The notes: generated by a model from the letters alone, not told the origin. Positions 35,140 through 44,889 are shown, counted from the stretch's first letter. The stretch: 64,000 nucleotides of DNA from Gp6-AA40 sp035571515 (GCA_035571515.1 DATNCQ010000094.1:1-64000); one strand, 5' to 3'. Numbers and translations are program-made.

Positions 35140-36674
35140 AAGACGATCAAGCCCAATGCGACGAGAACGATTGCCAGGTACGCGATTGCGTCGCCAATCC
35201 GCGAGTAGATCGTCCTCCCGGTGAGGAACCGGACCTGCTCGACGAGCGCGTCCTGCTCAAAGATACCCGACTGCCGGACGATGCGTCCGTAGGGATCGAC
35301 CACGCCGCTGATGCCCGTGTTGGCGGCGCGGGCCAGGTAGCGGCCCTGCTCGATGGCGCGCATCGACGCCAGCGCGAAATGCTGGTACGGCGCCGACGAA
35401 TACCCGTACCATGCGTCGTTGGTGATCGTCGTCAGCAGTTCGCTGCCGCCGATGACCGCCTCGCGGATGAGCGAGGGGTAGACGACCTCGTAGCAGATGG
35501 CCGTGCTCGTCAGGTGCGAGTTGACGGGCAGCATCACGATCGACGTGCCCGGCGAAAAGTCGGTGAAGCTGTCCACCAGCGGCGAGACGAAGAACAGCAG
35601 CCGCTTCAGCGGAATGAACTCGCCCCATGGCACGAGATGGATCTTGCGGTAGACAGCCGCGGTCTTGCCGTCGGGATCGACGAGAAACGCGGCGTTGTAG
35701 AGCGCGGGCTCGGGGCGCGTCACTTCCTGATCGCTGCCGAACAGGATCGGCACGCGCACCTCGCGCGCCAGCGACCGCAGCGTCTCCTGTCCGGCCGGGT
35801 CCTGCTCGAACATGAACGGCGTCGCCGACTCCGGCCAGATGACGTACTCGGCGCCGCGCCCGACCGCGTCGCGCGTCATCGCGACGTAGGTCGTGAAGAT
35901 GCGGTGCGCTTCGCCGGACTTCCACTTGTCTTGCTGCGGGATGTTGGCCTGGATCAGTCCCACGCGAATCGGCGCGCCGGCGCGCGTGAGCGCGCCGTCG
36001 GCGATGCGCATGGCGCCCCACGCCCCGGTCGCGACGAGCACGGCGGCGGCCGTTGCCAGCACCGCGATGCGGGCGCGTCCCGCGGCGAGCACCCCGTAGG
36101 CGATCGACGCGTTCACGAACGCCACGAGCCCGGTGACGCCGTACACGCCGAGCACGCTCGCCAGCTGCGCCACCGGCAGGACGGTGACCTGGCTGTCGCC
36201 GAGCAGCACCCACGGAAATCCGCCCAGCACGACGCCGCGCAGAAATTCCGTGGCGACCCACGCGGCCGCCGACAGCAGGATCGCGGCGCGTCCGCCGCGC
36301 GCGATCAGCCGGCTCGCGATCAACGCGAAGAGCGCCGGGAAAAATCCCTGGTAGAGCGCCAGCAGGCAGACGCCGAGCACGGCCGCCGGCAGGGGGATGC
36401 CGCCGAAGGTGCGGATGACCGTGCCGGTCCAGTAGAGCGTCCCCGTGAAATAGACGAAGCCGGCGGTGAGTCCGAGGAGAAACGCGCGGAGCGGCGGCTG
36501 TCCGCGCGGGCGCCGCTCAACCGCGCCGGGCGCAGTCCCGTCGTATCCGGTCAGCGCGACCAGCAGCGGAACGAGCGCGATCCACGCAAACGCCGGATGT
36601 CCGTAACGGGGGAAACTCAGCGCGAGCAGCGCGCCCGACACGAGCGCAAGCGCGTAGTCGAGGCGGATGACCAC
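35127..36674 (-). CDS. lnt: Apolipoprotein N-acyltransferase
   Basis: 515 residues from GTG 36674. About six N-terminal TM helices precede a nitrilase-fold domain. The catalytic triad is intact: Glu in YVIWPESATPF, Lys in YRKIHLVPWGEFIPLK, Cys in ICYEVVYPSLIRE. It adds the third acyl chain to lipoproteins in the inner membrane, the step before Lol export; the Lol genes are 30 kb away at 4424-6381. The final codons and the stop lie inside a repeat palindrome. Confidence 0.93.
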   Translation of the reverse strand: MVIRLDYALALVSGALLALSFPRYGHPAFAWIALVPLLVALTGYDGTAPGAVERRPRGQPPLRAFLLGLTAGFVYFTGTLYWTGTVIRTFGGIPLPAAVLGVCLLALYQGFFPALFALIASRLIARGGRAAILLSAAAWVATEFLRGVVLGGFPWVLLGDSQVTVLPVAQLASVLGVYGVTGLVAFVNASIAYGVLAAGRARIAVLATAAAVLVATGAWGAMRIADGALTRAGAPIRVGLIQANIPQQDKWKSGEAHRIFTTYVAMTRDAVGRGAEYVIWPESATPFMFEQDPAGQETLRSLAREVRVPILFGSDQEVTRPEPALYNAAFLVDPDGKTAAVYRKIHLVPWGEFIPLKRLLFFVSPLVDSFTDFSPGTSIVMLPVNSHLTSTAICYEVVYPSLIREAVIGGSELLTTITNDAWYGYSSAPYQHFALASMRAIEQGRYLARAANTGISGVVDPYGRIVRQSGIFEQDALVEQVRFLTGRTIYSRIGDAIAYLAIVLVALGLIVLRRT

Positions 36675-36718
36675 CGGAAATCGAGAGTATCAGATTGACG
36701 CGGAAGGCCGCGGGCGCG

Positions 36719-36922
36719 TCAGGCCTGGCGGGGCGTCGGGTCGGGCGACACGGGCTTGGCCTCGCCGCGCCGCGCCTTGCCGTTGCCGTGAATCGCGAAC
36801 GACTTGTGGCAGCTGTCGCACGAGTAGCGAATGAGCCCGAGCAGCTGCAGGGTCAGTTCCGTCTCGATGGAACCGCAGTGCGGGCACGCCGGCTTTTCGT
36901 GTGGCAGTTCCCAGTTAATCAT
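36719..36922 (-). CDS. Small zinc-ribbon protein
   Basis: 67 residues with two CxxC knuckles: ACPHCGS near residue 13 and SCDSCHKSF near residue 34, separated by a strand-rich ELTLQLLGLIRY. The pattern is a rubredoxin-like or zinc-ribbon fold. The Lys/Pro-rich tail (GKARRGEAKPVSPDPTPRQA) may be disordered. No family or function recognised. It is 45 nt downstream of nothing obvious and 44 nt upstream of lnt, so it may be a monocistronic gene. Confidence 0.7.
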   Translation of the reverse strand: MINWELPHEKPACPHCGSIETELTLQLLGLIRYSCDSCHKSFAIHGNGKARRGEAKPVSPDPTPRQA

Positions 36923-36983
36923 GCGCCTTACAGTCCACCCGTATTTTCGGCGCGACGCCGCTGAGGCTGCAGCCCGCGGCGGT

Positions 36984-37334
36984 TTACGACTTTTTTGAAG
37001 TTTTCTGGCGCTTCCGGGCGGCGGCCTGGGTCTTCGACGCGGATGACGATTTTCGTCGCTTCGGCGGCTCCTTCACGACGAAATCGGCCAGATCCCACGT
37101 AAACGGTGGGGTCCGGCGACGTTCGGCGTAGCGGCGCTCGACTTTCTTCCCCGCGGGCGCGTCCTCGCGGCGGTCACTCAGGCGCCGGTCCCACGTGACG
37201 ACGACCGGCAGCTCCGCCGTTCGCGTCTTCAGCGCGTCGAAACGCCGCAACGACCCGCGACGGACGACGATCTCGATGGCGTCGCTCTTCTTGCGAGAGG
37301 CAGCGGGACGGCGGGCAGCGGGTTTCGGTGGCAT
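36984..37334 (-). CDS. Basic protein of unknown function with DRR motifs
   Basis: 116 residues from ATG 37332-37334. Both ends are very basic (PPKPAARRPAASRKK; PPKRRKSSSASKTQAAARKRQKTSKKS). The centre is ordered: VVVTWDRRLSDRREDA, KKVERRYAERRRTPPFTWDLADFVV. The repeated (D/E)RRxx(D/E)RR word and the charge suggest a nucleic-acid-binding protein, but I recognise no family. The frame stays open upstream into a word array; that part was not included. Confidence 0.6.
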   Translation of the reverse strand: MPPKPAARRPAASRKKSDAIEIVVRRGSLRRFDALKTRTAELPVVVTWDRRLSDRREDAPAGKKVERRYAERRRTPPFTWDLADFVVKEPPKRRKSSSASKTQAAARKRQKTSKKS

Positions 37335-37388
37335 GCTTCGTTGAACGTATCGGCCCTGTACGCCGATTACTTTGATTTCATCACAGTT

Positions 37389-37440
37389 CGGATCCCGGAT
37401 CCCGGACCCCGGCCTGCGGCTCCAGCCTCCCGGCCGGCCG
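37389..37440. repeat. 7-bp word array (GGATCCC) before the GNAT gene
   Basis: GGATCCC GGATCCC GGACCCC GGCCTGC GGCTCCA GCCTCCC GGCC, with progressive drift toward the right. The GGATCCC word also occurs at 50676-50694 and 57057-57086. It lies in the 163-bp gap between divergent genes. Confidence 0.65.
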
Positions 37441-37497
37441 CCCCAATGTCTTACGGGCATTCGCACGCGGCGCCCGCACTACACTGCCGCCGACATC

Positions 37498-37980
37498 ATG
37501 CCGCCGCCGATTCACCCCGACTACACCATCCGCGACGCCACCGCCGCCGACATCGCATCGATCGTCCGCCATCGGCTGCGCATGTTCGAGGACATGGGCG
37601 TGGCGATCGACACGGAGGCGGTGCGCACCGCGTTCGCGGTGTGGCTCGGCGTTCACCTGCCGGACGGCACCTACCGCGGGTGGCTCGTCGAGCATCGAGG
37701 TCAGGTCGTCGCCGGCGGCGGCATCATCGCCCTGACCTGGCCGCCGGGGCCGCGCGACCTCTCCGGCCGCCTGCCGATTGTCTACAACATCTATACCGAG
37801 CCGGCGCATCGGCGGCACGGGCTGGCGCGCACCATCATGCAGACGATTCATGCATGGTGTCTCGAGGCCGGCTACGGAACCGTGGGACTGGCCGCCAGCG
37901 ACGAGGGACGCACGCTGTACGAATCGCTCGGCTACCGGGAGTCGCCGCGCCCCTACATGTTCGTGACACTGCAGCGCTGA
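37498..37980 (+). CDS. GNAT-family N-acetyltransferase
   Basis: 160 residues from ATG 37498-37500. The fold is typical: YTIRDATAADIASIVRHR at the start, then VAGGGIIALTWPP, the acetyl-CoA pyrophosphate loop region IYTEPAHRRHGLARTIMQTI (R/Q-x-x-G-x-A), and SDEGRTLYESLGYRE. Substrate unknown. TACACT lies 12 nt before the ATG. Confidence 0.85.
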   Translation: MPPPIHPDYTIRDATAADIASIVRHRLRMFEDMGVAIDTEAVRTAFAVWLGVHLPDGTYRGWLVEHRGQVVAGGGIIALTWPPGPRDLSGRLPIVYNIYTEPAHRRHGLARTIMQTIHAWCLEAGYGTVGLAASDEGRTLYESLGYRESPRPYMFVTLQR

Positions 37981-37994
37981 GCCGCGACCCACGA

Positions 37995-38000
37995 TAGGAT
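37995..38000 (+). promoter_or_regulatory. -10-like box (TAGGAT), 7 nt before the start codon
   Basis: TAGGAT-N7-ATG with no Shine-Dalgarno, the same spacing as at 10316, 20787 and 61669. Confidence 0.35.
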
Positions 38001-38007
38001 CGCCGCT

Positions 38008-39456
38008 ATGAAACGCACCCAGATCCTGGCCGCGGTCGCCATGGCTGCGGCAGCGGCGGTCCTCCTCCGCGCAACCGCGGCGCAGGTCCCGGCCCGCGGC
38101 ACGCCGACGCCTGCCGGGGTCGACTGGACGGCCGCCAACGCCGAACTGCTGCGCCACTTCCAGGCGCTCGTTCGCATCGACACGCAGGACCCGCCGGGCA
38201 ACGAGACGAAGGCGGTCGAGTACATCAAGAAGGTGCTCGACGCGGAAGGGATCCCGGTCACCGTCGCGGCGAAGGACCCCGCGCGCGCCAACGCGATCGC
38301 GCGCCTCAAGGGGAACGGCTCGAAGCGTCCGGTCCTCGTCATGGGTCACACCGATACCGTCAAGGTCGATCCCTCGAAATGGAAGTTCCCGCCGTTCAGC
38401 GCCACGCGGGACGGCGGATACGTCTACGGCCGCGGCGTGCTCGACAACAAGTGGCAGGTCGCCGCGAACATCGAGACGATGCTGCTGTTGAAGCGGCGCG
38501 CCGTTCCGCTCGACCGCGACGTCATCTTCGTCGCCGAGGCGGGCGAAGAAGCGGCGACCGGCCCGGGCATCGAATACCTCGTCAACGAGCGGTGGAACGA
38601 CGTCGACGCGGAGTACTGCATCGCCGAAGCGGGCGAGGTCGTGCGGCGCGGCGGCCAGCTTCGCTACGCGATGACCGAGACCTCCGAGAAGCAGCCGCGG
38701 GGGGCGCGGCTCGTCGCGCGCGGACCGTCGGGCCACGGCTCTCGGCCGCTGCGCTCGAGCGCCATCCTCCATCTTGCGCAGGCGATCGAAAAGATTGCGC
38801 TCTGGGATCCGCCGATGCGCCTCAACGAGACCACCCGCACCTATTTCAGGATGCTCGCGGCGGCGGCGCCGCCGGCGGAGGCGGCGCGCTACAACGCCCT
38901 GCTCGACGCGGCGAAGGCGGCGGAGGCGCGCGCCTACCTTGCCGAACACGAGCCGATGCAGTACTCCATGCTGCACACGTCGATTTCGCCGGACATCATC
39001 TCCGGCGGCTTCCAGGTCAACGTCATCCCGTCGGAGGCCGAGGCGACGCTCGACATCCGCGCCCTCCCCGACGAGAACATGGAGGCGTTCTACGACCAGA
39101 TGCGGCACGTCATCAACGATCCGGCGGTCACGCTCGTGCCCAACACCAACAATCAGCGCCCGGGCGCCGCGCCGTCGCGGATGGACACGGACATGTACCG
39201 GGCGATCGAGGCGGCGAACAAGAAGGTCTACAACGTCCCGACGCTGCCCTACATGCAGACGGGCGCGACCGACATGGCGTTCCTCCGCGCGAAGGGCATG
39301 CAGTGCTACGGCGTGTCGCTGGCGACCGACGAGGAAGACGTGCTGAAGGGATTCGCGGCGCACAGCGATCAGGAGCGGGTCCTCGAAGACTCGCTCTACA
39401 GGTATCTGCAGTTCCAGTGGGAGGTTCTCGGCAGCACCGCGTTCACCAAGCGCTAA
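38008..39456 (+). CDS. Exported M20-family zinc metallopeptidase
   Basis: 482 residues with a signal peptide (MKRTQILAAVAMAAAAAVLL). M20 motifs are in order: VLVMGHTDTVKVD, YGRGVLDNKWQVA, IFVAEAGEEAATGPG (general base and metal Glu) and the dimerisation-domain segment GARLVARGPSGHGSRP. It should remove amino acids from peptides or deacylate N-acyl amino acids in the periplasm. Separated by 9 bp from an amidase gene, with which it is probably cotranscribed. Confidence 0.9.
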   Translation: MKRTQILAAVAMAAAAAVLLRATAAQVPARGTPTPAGVDWTAANAELLRHFQALVRIDTQDPPGNETKAVEYIKKVLDAEGIPVTVAAKDPARANAIARLKGNGSKRPVLVMGHTDTVKVDPSKWKFPPFSATRDGGYVYGRGVLDNKWQVAANIETMLLLKRRAVPLDRDVIFVAEAGEEAATGPGIEYLVNERWNDVDAEYCIAEAGEVVRRGGQLRYAMTETSEKQPRGARLVARGPSGHGSRPLRSSAILHLAQAIEKIALWDPPMRLNETTRTYFRMLAAAAPPAEAARYNALLDAAKAAEARAYLAEHEPMQYSMLHTSISPDIISGGFQVNVIPSEAEATLDIRALPDENMEAFYDQMRHVINDPAVTLVPNTNNQRPGAAPSRMDTDMYRAIEAANKKVYNVPTLPYMQTGATDMAFLRAKGMQCYGVSLATDEEDVLKGFAAHSDQERVLEDSLYRYLQFQWEVLGSTAFTKR

Positions 39457-39465
39457 GGGAGTCCC

Positions 39466-40965
39466 ATGTCGATGATGCCCACCCGGCGCCAATTCTTCGC
39501 GACCACCGTCGGCGCGTATGCGTCTACGGCGATCGGCGCGCGTCTTCAGGCAAAGGCCGCGGCGGATCGACAGCCGGACGAGGTGACCGGCCTGTCGATC
39601 GCCGACGCCAGCGATCTCCTGCAAGGGCGGAAGCTCTCGCCGGTCGAGCTCACCAACGCGTGCCTGGCGCGCATCGAGCGGCTCAACCCGGTGTTGAACG
39701 CGTTCATCACGGTCACGGGCGAACAGGCGCTCGCCGACGCCAGGGCCGCCGAGGCCGAGATCGCGCGTGGCCGGCGCCGCGGGCCGCTGCACGGCATCCC
39801 GATCGCGTTGAAGGATCTCTTCGACACGGCGGGTGTCCGCACGACGGCCGGCAGCGCGGTCTTCGCGGATCGCGTGCCGCCCGAGGACGCGGAAGTCGTG
39901 CGCCGCCTGAAGGCGTCGGGCGCGGTTCTGCTCGGCAAGCTGAACATGCACGAGTTCGCGTACGGGGACACGTCCGCGCAGACGCACTTCGGGCCGGTGC
40001 GAAACCCGTGGGACCGCAGCCGCATCTCGGGCGGCTCCTCGGGAGGGTCCGCAGCGGCCGTTGCGGCGCGCCTCTGCTTCGGGGCGCTTGGCTCCGACAC
40101 CGGCGGTTCCGTCCGCCAGCCCGCCGCCTACTGTGGCATCGTCGGCCTCAAGCCGACCTATGGCCTCGTCAGCACGCGCGGCGTCGTGCCGCTGTCGTGG
40201 TCGCTCGATCACGTCGGGCCGATGTGCCGAACCGTCGCGGATGCCGCGATGCTGCTGCAGCCGATCGCGGGCTACGATGCGCTCGACATCAACAGCGTCA
40301 ACGCGGTCGTCCCCGACTACCGGAAAGCGCTGCGGCAGAAGGTCTCGGCGTTGCGGATCGGGATTCCGCGCGCTGTCTTCTACGACATGCTCGATCCCGA
40401 CATCGAGCAGGCGGTGCGCCAGGCGCTCGCGGTGATCGCGCGCCTGACGGCCTCGACGCGCGACGTCGAGCTGCCTCCGTACCAGACGCTGCCGGTGGTT
40501 GGCGCGGAAGCATGGGTCTTCCACGCACCGTACTTCACGAAGACGCCGCAGCTGTATCAGCCGGGAACCAGGCAGCGGCTGCAGGGTGGATCCGCGGTCT
40601 CGGCCGCCGCGTACATCGAAGGGCGTCGCGAGCTCGAGCGGCTGCGGCGCGCGGTTGCCGGCGTGTTCTCAGCGGTCGATCTGCTGGTGACGCCGACGAC
40701 GCCGGTCCTGCCGCAGACGGTGGACGAGGCCGTGAACAATCCGGCGCTCCCGCCTCCGGGCGGCGTGGCGTTGTCGCTCCGCAACACACAGCCGTTCGAC
40801 ATCTTCGGCCTGCCGAGCATCTCGGTCCCGTGCGGGTTCAGCAGGAGCGGCCTGCCCATCGGCCTCGAGATCAGCGGGTCGCGCCTCGGCGAAACACAAG
40901 TCCTCGCGCTCGCGCAGGCGTACGAACAAGCGACCGACTGGCACCGGCGCACGCCGCCGGTGTGA
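39466..40965 (+). CDS. Amidase with Tat-type signal
   Basis: 499 residues. The N-terminus PTRRQFFATTVGAYASTAIGA is a twin-arginine signal. The amidase-signature triad reads PIALKDLFDTAG (Lys), ISGGSSGGSAAAVA (cis-Ser) and GSDTGGSVRQPAAYCGIVGLKPTYG (nucleophile Ser). Its sequence is nearer to GatA-like amidases than the amidase at 32140, but no gatB/gatC is near and it is exported, so it is not a tRNA amidotransferase subunit. Probably acts with the preceding M20 peptidase on peptide or amide substrates. Confidence 0.88.
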   Translation: MSMMPTRRQFFATTVGAYASTAIGARLQAKAAADRQPDEVTGLSIADASDLLQGRKLSPVELTNACLARIERLNPVLNAFITVTGEQALADARAAEAEIARGRRRGPLHGIPIALKDLFDTAGVRTTAGSAVFADRVPPEDAEVVRRLKASGAVLLGKLNMHEFAYGDTSAQTHFGPVRNPWDRSRISGGSSGGSAAAVAARLCFGALGSDTGGSVRQPAAYCGIVGLKPTYGLVSTRGVVPLSWSLDHVGPMCRTVADAAMLLQPIAGYDALDINSVNAVVPDYRKALRQKVSALRIGIPRAVFYDMLDPDIEQAVRQALAVIARLTASTRDVELPPYQTLPVVGAEAWVFHAPYFTKTPQLYQPGTRQRLQGGSAVSAAAYIEGRRELERLRRAVAGVFSAVDLLVTPTTPVLPQTVDEAVNNPALPPPGGVALSLRNTQPFDIFGLPSISVPCGFSRSGLPIGLEISGSRLGETQVLALAQAYEQATDWHRRTPPV

Positions 40966-41008
40966 TCGCCTCGCTTAGAGCGTGGCCACAGAGAAGTGAA
41001 ATCCTCGC

Positions 41009-41866
41009 TTAGGATGGCGGGGTGGTGTAGGTCGTCGACGTGTCGACCGTGAACTTGCGATAGCCCGAGAACTCGGAGATGCCCCGCAGGCGCAGGCGCC
41101 GGACCAGCAGCACGCGCGCGGACGCGGTCCACGTCACCTGCGCCGGCAGCCACACCTCGCCGTTGACCTTGCGGCGCTGGTAGGCCGCCGTCGTCCCCTT
41201 GTGGATACGCGCGAGCAGCCCCATCCCGAACGAGAGATCGTCGAGCGCTTCGATCTCGACGCGCACCAGCTCGTAGTCCGATTCGCTGATCCAGGCGCGC
41301 GCCTTGAAGTGCTGCATGATCTTCCCGTCGTCGGTCGCCGGCTTCACCCCGCGTTTCGGCGTCAGCGTGGCGAGAATCGTGTCGTGGCCGTCCACCAGCT
41401 CGCGCCGCACCATCTGGATGTCGTAGACGCGGAAGACGTCGTCCACGGCCGACTCGTACCGCCGGCGCTCCTTCTGCAGGTGCTGCGTTTCCTTCTGACG
41501 GTCGGTGGGCGCCGACATCCTGCGCGAGTAGGCCTCGACTTCCTTCTGGCGGTCGCGGTCCTTCTCCGCGAGCTTGCCCTGGGGCACCGGCTTGCCGTCC
41601 TGTTCGATCAGCCTCCGGTAGCGATCTTCTCCCGGCAGACCCGGATAGACCTCGAACACCTTGACCGACTCGCGGGTGGACCGCCCGGACCCGTCGAGAC
41701 GCTCTTCGGTCCGCCGCTCCACGAACATGTAGCCGCTCTGACGCTCCTCGTCGGTCGCGAGGTGTTTCTTCACCTGCGCCGCGAACGCGTCGTAGTCCGG
41801 GAGAGGGCGCTCCTGCGCCGCGGGCGCGGCGAGGAAGGCGGCGAGCAGGACGAGGACACGCCCCAT
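41009..41866 (-). CDS. Exported protein of unknown function (LolA/RseB-like fold possible)
   Basis: 285 residues with signal MGRVLVLLAAFLAAPAAQ. The mature part is charged and alpha/beta mixed: HLATDEERQSGYMFVERRTEERLDGSGRSTRE, VFEVYPGLPGEDRYRRLIEQDGKP, a helical KEVEAYSRRM, and later strands ARAWISESDYELVRVEIEA, VNGEVWLPAQVTWTASARVLLVRRLRLRG. The end (SEFSGYRKFTVDTST) resembles the last strands of outer-membrane lipoprotein carrier-type barrels. No catalytic motif is visible. Confidence 0.65.
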   Translation of the reverse strand: MGRVLVLLAAFLAAPAAQERPLPDYDAFAAQVKKHLATDEERQSGYMFVERRTEERLDGSGRSTRESVKVFEVYPGLPGEDRYRRLIEQDGKPVPQGKLAEKDRDRQKEVEAYSRRMSAPTDRQKETQHLQKERRRYESAVDDVFRVYDIQMVRRELVDGHDTILATLTPKRGVKPATDDGKIMQHFKARAWISESDYELVRVEIEALDDLSFGMGLLARIHKGTTAAYQRRKVNGEVWLPAQVTWTASARVLLVRRLRLRGISEFSGYRKFTVDTSTTYTTPPS

Positions 41867-41937
41867 GCCTTCGATCTTCGCACAGGGATGGAGGCGTGCC
41901 CGCGAGGCGGTTGCGCACCGCCTCGCGGGATTTCACA

Positions 41938-44889
41938 TCAGAACGTGGTCCGGAAGCCGAGCTGCACCATGCGGGGTTGATAGGCCAGGTTGTCGTTCGC
42001 CGAGGGCTTCCCGTAGTTCGCGTTGCTCTCGTTGATCACGTACGAGCCGTAGTTCGCGTGGTTGAACAGGTTGAATACTTCGAGCATCCCTTCGAACTGC
42101 CGGTGGCCGCCGAGCGGGAACCGTTTCTGCAGCCGCATGTCGACGCGGTGAATCGGATCGCCGACGATGCCCGTGCGCGGGATGATGGAGCCGTCGCGGC
42201 GCAGGCGCGCCGCGCCGATGATGCCGACCGTTCCCCCTTCGTCGCGGAGGTCGGAGCCGAAATTGGTGCGGCGGCGCTCACCCGACCCGAAGAAGTAGAT
42301 CCCGCTCAACTGCACGCCGTGGCCGAGATCCCAGATACCGTTGACGACCGCGCGGTGACGCTGGTCGCCCGCGGCCCCGACGCCTCCTCCCGAGTAGGCG
42401 CCGGCGGCGGTGTAGTCGCCGCCCATGTCCGGCGCCAGCGCGAAGCCGATGGGCCGCCGCGCGACCATGCCATCGCTGCCGATGTACCACTGGTCGCGGT
42501 TCGGGTCGGCATCCTTGAACTGCGCCAGCGTGTAGGTGGCCGATCCCTGCCAGCGGTGGCTGAACCGCTTCGTGAAGGTGAAGTCCGCCGCGTTGTAGTT
42601 CGACCACCCCTCGAGCAGCTCGAAGTCGACGGCGCCCCACTGCGGGAACGCACGCGTGTTGATGTTGGTGAAGGGATAGTTCGCGCCCGTCGCCGGGTTG
42701 TAGGTCAGGTTCACCTGCTGCGCGGTCTCCTCGCGACGGCCGCCGGTGAACACGTAGTTCACTTCCAGCGAGATGTCCGTTCCGAACTGGCGCTGGACGC
42801 CGGCGGATGCCTGGTGGCTGTAGGACGTCTGCCGCCCGGGATAGCTGATTTCCTGCACCAGCGACCGGTAGACGCAGCCGGGCACGAAGTTCACGTCGCA
42901 CGCGCGGCGCAGCGCGTCCTGGAAGCTCGGCTTCGGTCCGTGGAACCAGCCATAGAAGTCGTCGCGGACGGTCGTGAAGTCGGGCGTGCCGTCATTGAGA
43001 ATCTGGTTCTCGAAGCGGTGCAGGTACCCTTCGGTCTGCTGCACGCCGTCGTTCGGCGCGAACGCGAAGAACAGGCCGTAGCCGCCGCGCAGTGCCGTGC
43101 GATCGTTCAGCTTGTAGCTCGTGCCGAGCCGCGGCGCGAGATTGTTCGTGTCGTGCGCCAGGTTGCCCGGCAGCCACGGCAGGAACCGGGTCCGCTCGGC
43201 GTACGAATTGGTGTCGAAGTCGTAGCGCACGCCAAGATTGAGCGTCAACGGGTCGGCGACCTTCCAGTCGTCCTGCAGCCAGCCCGCGAACAGATGCCGG
43301 ACGATCGCGTACTGATGCTCGGTGTCCGACAGCGAATGGAAGACCCATCGCGTGATGGGCGCCAGCGGCGCGACGTTCCACGTGGACGCGTCGTTCCACA
43401 CCGGGAAGAGCGATTCGATGTTGCCGGGCACCGGCGACGCGGTGGCGTCGATCACGCCGTTGCAGCGCAGGCACCAGATGAACCGGTTGTGGAACCGCAG
43501 GTACTCGCCGCCGACCTTCACGTCGTGACGGCCGCCCCAGTCGTAGGAGGTGGTGAGGTCGTCGCGAATGGTCTGCGTGTCCTGGAAGATATTCTGGTTG
43601 TCGGCGCCGATGGTGTAGCCGCGCAGCATGACGATCATCGACGTCCCGTGCAGCGTCGGATGGTACGGGAAGTCGGCGCCCTTCCACCGCACCGCGGGCT
43701 GGTCCTGCCGCTCGTAGTCGGTCGCGCCGCCTCGAATCTCGTTCATCGTCCGCGTGCTGATGACGTGCGAGAACGTGGCGAAGTACTGCGGCGCGGTACG
43801 GCCGCGCGTGCCGCCGGCCGAGGGATGGACCGTCGCGCTGTTGGCGCCGCCGTTGTAGAACAGCGTGTGATACCCCGAGCCGCGCACCGTCAGGCGTGAC
43901 GCGGGCGTGAATTGATAATCCAGGCGTCCCAGCACCGTGTGCGTCTGGCTCGTGAAGTGCTGGTCGATGTTGAACGACGGGTAGGGGCTGTTGTAGATGT
44001 AGGTCTTCGGCTCCCGCTCGTAGCCGTAGCTGCCGAAGAAATGGATCCGGTCCCTGACGATCGGACCGCCCACCGTTCCGCTCAGCTGCTGGTTCGAATA
44101 CGGCAGCACCCTGTGGCTGATGAAGTCCTGCGCGTTGAACTTGTCGCTGCGGAAATAGCCGCCGAAGGTGCCAGCGACCGTGTTGGTGCCCGACTTCGTG
44201 ATGGCGTTGACGAGCATCCCGGCCGAGTGCCCCTGCGTCGCGTCGAAGCGGTTGGCGATCACTTCGAACTCGGCGATGGCGTCGCGGTTGAAGCCCGGCT
44301 GCTCGGCATCCGGCGCGGAGTGATAGGTGGTCGTCACCTCCTGGCCGTCGACCTTCGTCGACGCGTACCCCTGCCGGTTCTGCACGAGGCCGACGGTCTC
44401 GTTGCGGCGGGCACCCGGGGCCAGCAGGCTCAGGTCCATCCAGTTGCGCCCGTTGAGCGGCAGCTCCGACATCTGCCGCGGGTCGATGTTCGAGCCCACC
44501 GTGGACGTGGTGGTATCGACGAGCGGCGGCTCGCCGGTCACGGTCACCGTCTCCTGCAGCGTGGACGGCGCCATCTGGAAGTTCAGGACGCTCGTCTGCC
44601 CGACGAGCATCTGCACGGTGCGGTTGATAGTGGCGAAGCCGGCGAGCTCGACGCTGATCCGGTAGTTGCCGATCCGGACTGGGAGGCGGAAATTGCCGCG
44701 GTCGTCTGACACGGCCACGAACGTGTTGCCCGAATCGACGTTGGTCGCGGTCACGGTGACACCCGGGAGGACGCCGCCGGTGGAATCGATGGCGGTACCG
44801 CTGATCGTGGAATCCTGCGCGTAGGCGGCCATCGGCAGCGCGACGCTCATTCCCACGAGCAGCAATGCGAGGACACTCCACTTCCGCAT
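41938..44889 (-). CDS. TonB-dependent receptor with carboxypeptidase-regulatory-like N-domain (Oar-like)
   Basis: 983 residues. A signal peptide (VLALLLVGMSVALPMAAYA) is followed by a beta-sandwich domain (STISGTAIDSTGGVLPGVTV ... FNLPVRIGNYRISVELAGF-like, about 27-105). The plug (about 115-230: VTVTGEPPLVDTTTSTVGSNI, then ELPLNGRNWMDLSLLAPG) and a long 22-strand barrel follow, ending in the aromatic residue PRMVQLGFRTTF. Such receptors are abundant in Acidobacteriota and import large substrates or act as Oar-like adhesins. AAGGAGG precedes the ATG, indicating an SD-led start. Confidence 0.9.
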   Translation of the reverse strand: MRKWSVLALLLVGMSVALPMAAYAQDSTISGTAIDSTGGVLPGVTVTATNVDSGNTFVAVSDDRGNFRLPVRIGNYRISVELAGFATINRTVQMLVGQTSVLNFQMAPSTLQETVTVTGEPPLVDTTTSTVGSNIDPRQMSELPLNGRNWMDLSLLAPGARRNETVGLVQNRQGYASTKVDGQEVTTTYHSAPDAEQPGFNRDAIAEFEVIANRFDATQGHSAGMLVNAITKSGTNTVAGTFGGYFRSDKFNAQDFISHRVLPYSNQQLSGTVGGPIVRDRIHFFGSYGYEREPKTYIYNSPYPSFNIDQHFTSQTHTVLGRLDYQFTPASRLTVRGSGYHTLFYNGGANSATVHPSAGGTRGRTAPQYFATFSHVISTRTMNEIRGGATDYERQDQPAVRWKGADFPYHPTLHGTSMIVMLRGYTIGADNQNIFQDTQTIRDDLTTSYDWGGRHDVKVGGEYLRFHNRFIWCLRCNGVIDATASPVPGNIESLFPVWNDASTWNVAPLAPITRWVFHSLSDTEHQYAIVRHLFAGWLQDDWKVADPLTLNLGVRYDFDTNSYAERTRFLPWLPGNLAHDTNNLAPRLGTSYKLNDRTALRGGYGLFFAFAPNDGVQQTEGYLHRFENQILNDGTPDFTTVRDDFYGWFHGPKPSFQDALRRACDVNFVPGCVYRSLVQEISYPGRQTSYSHQASAGVQRQFGTDISLEVNYVFTGGRREETAQQVNLTYNPATGANYPFTNINTRAFPQWGAVDFELLEGWSNYNAADFTFTKRFSHRWQGSATYTLAQFKDADPNRDQWYIGSDGMVARRPIGFALAPDMGGDYTAAGAYSGGGVGAAGDQRHRAVVNGIWDLGHGVQLSGIYFFGSGERRRTNFGSDLRDEGGTVGIIGAARLRRDGSIIPRTGIVGDPIHRVDMRLQKRFPLGGHRQFEGMLEVFNLFNHANYGSYVINESNANYGKPSANDNLAYQPRMVQLGFRTTF

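Noticed and set aside
37381..40524. Minus-strand open frame of 1047 codons
   Set aside because: Antisense shadow of the GNAT, M20 peptidase and amidase genes; no recognisable domain.
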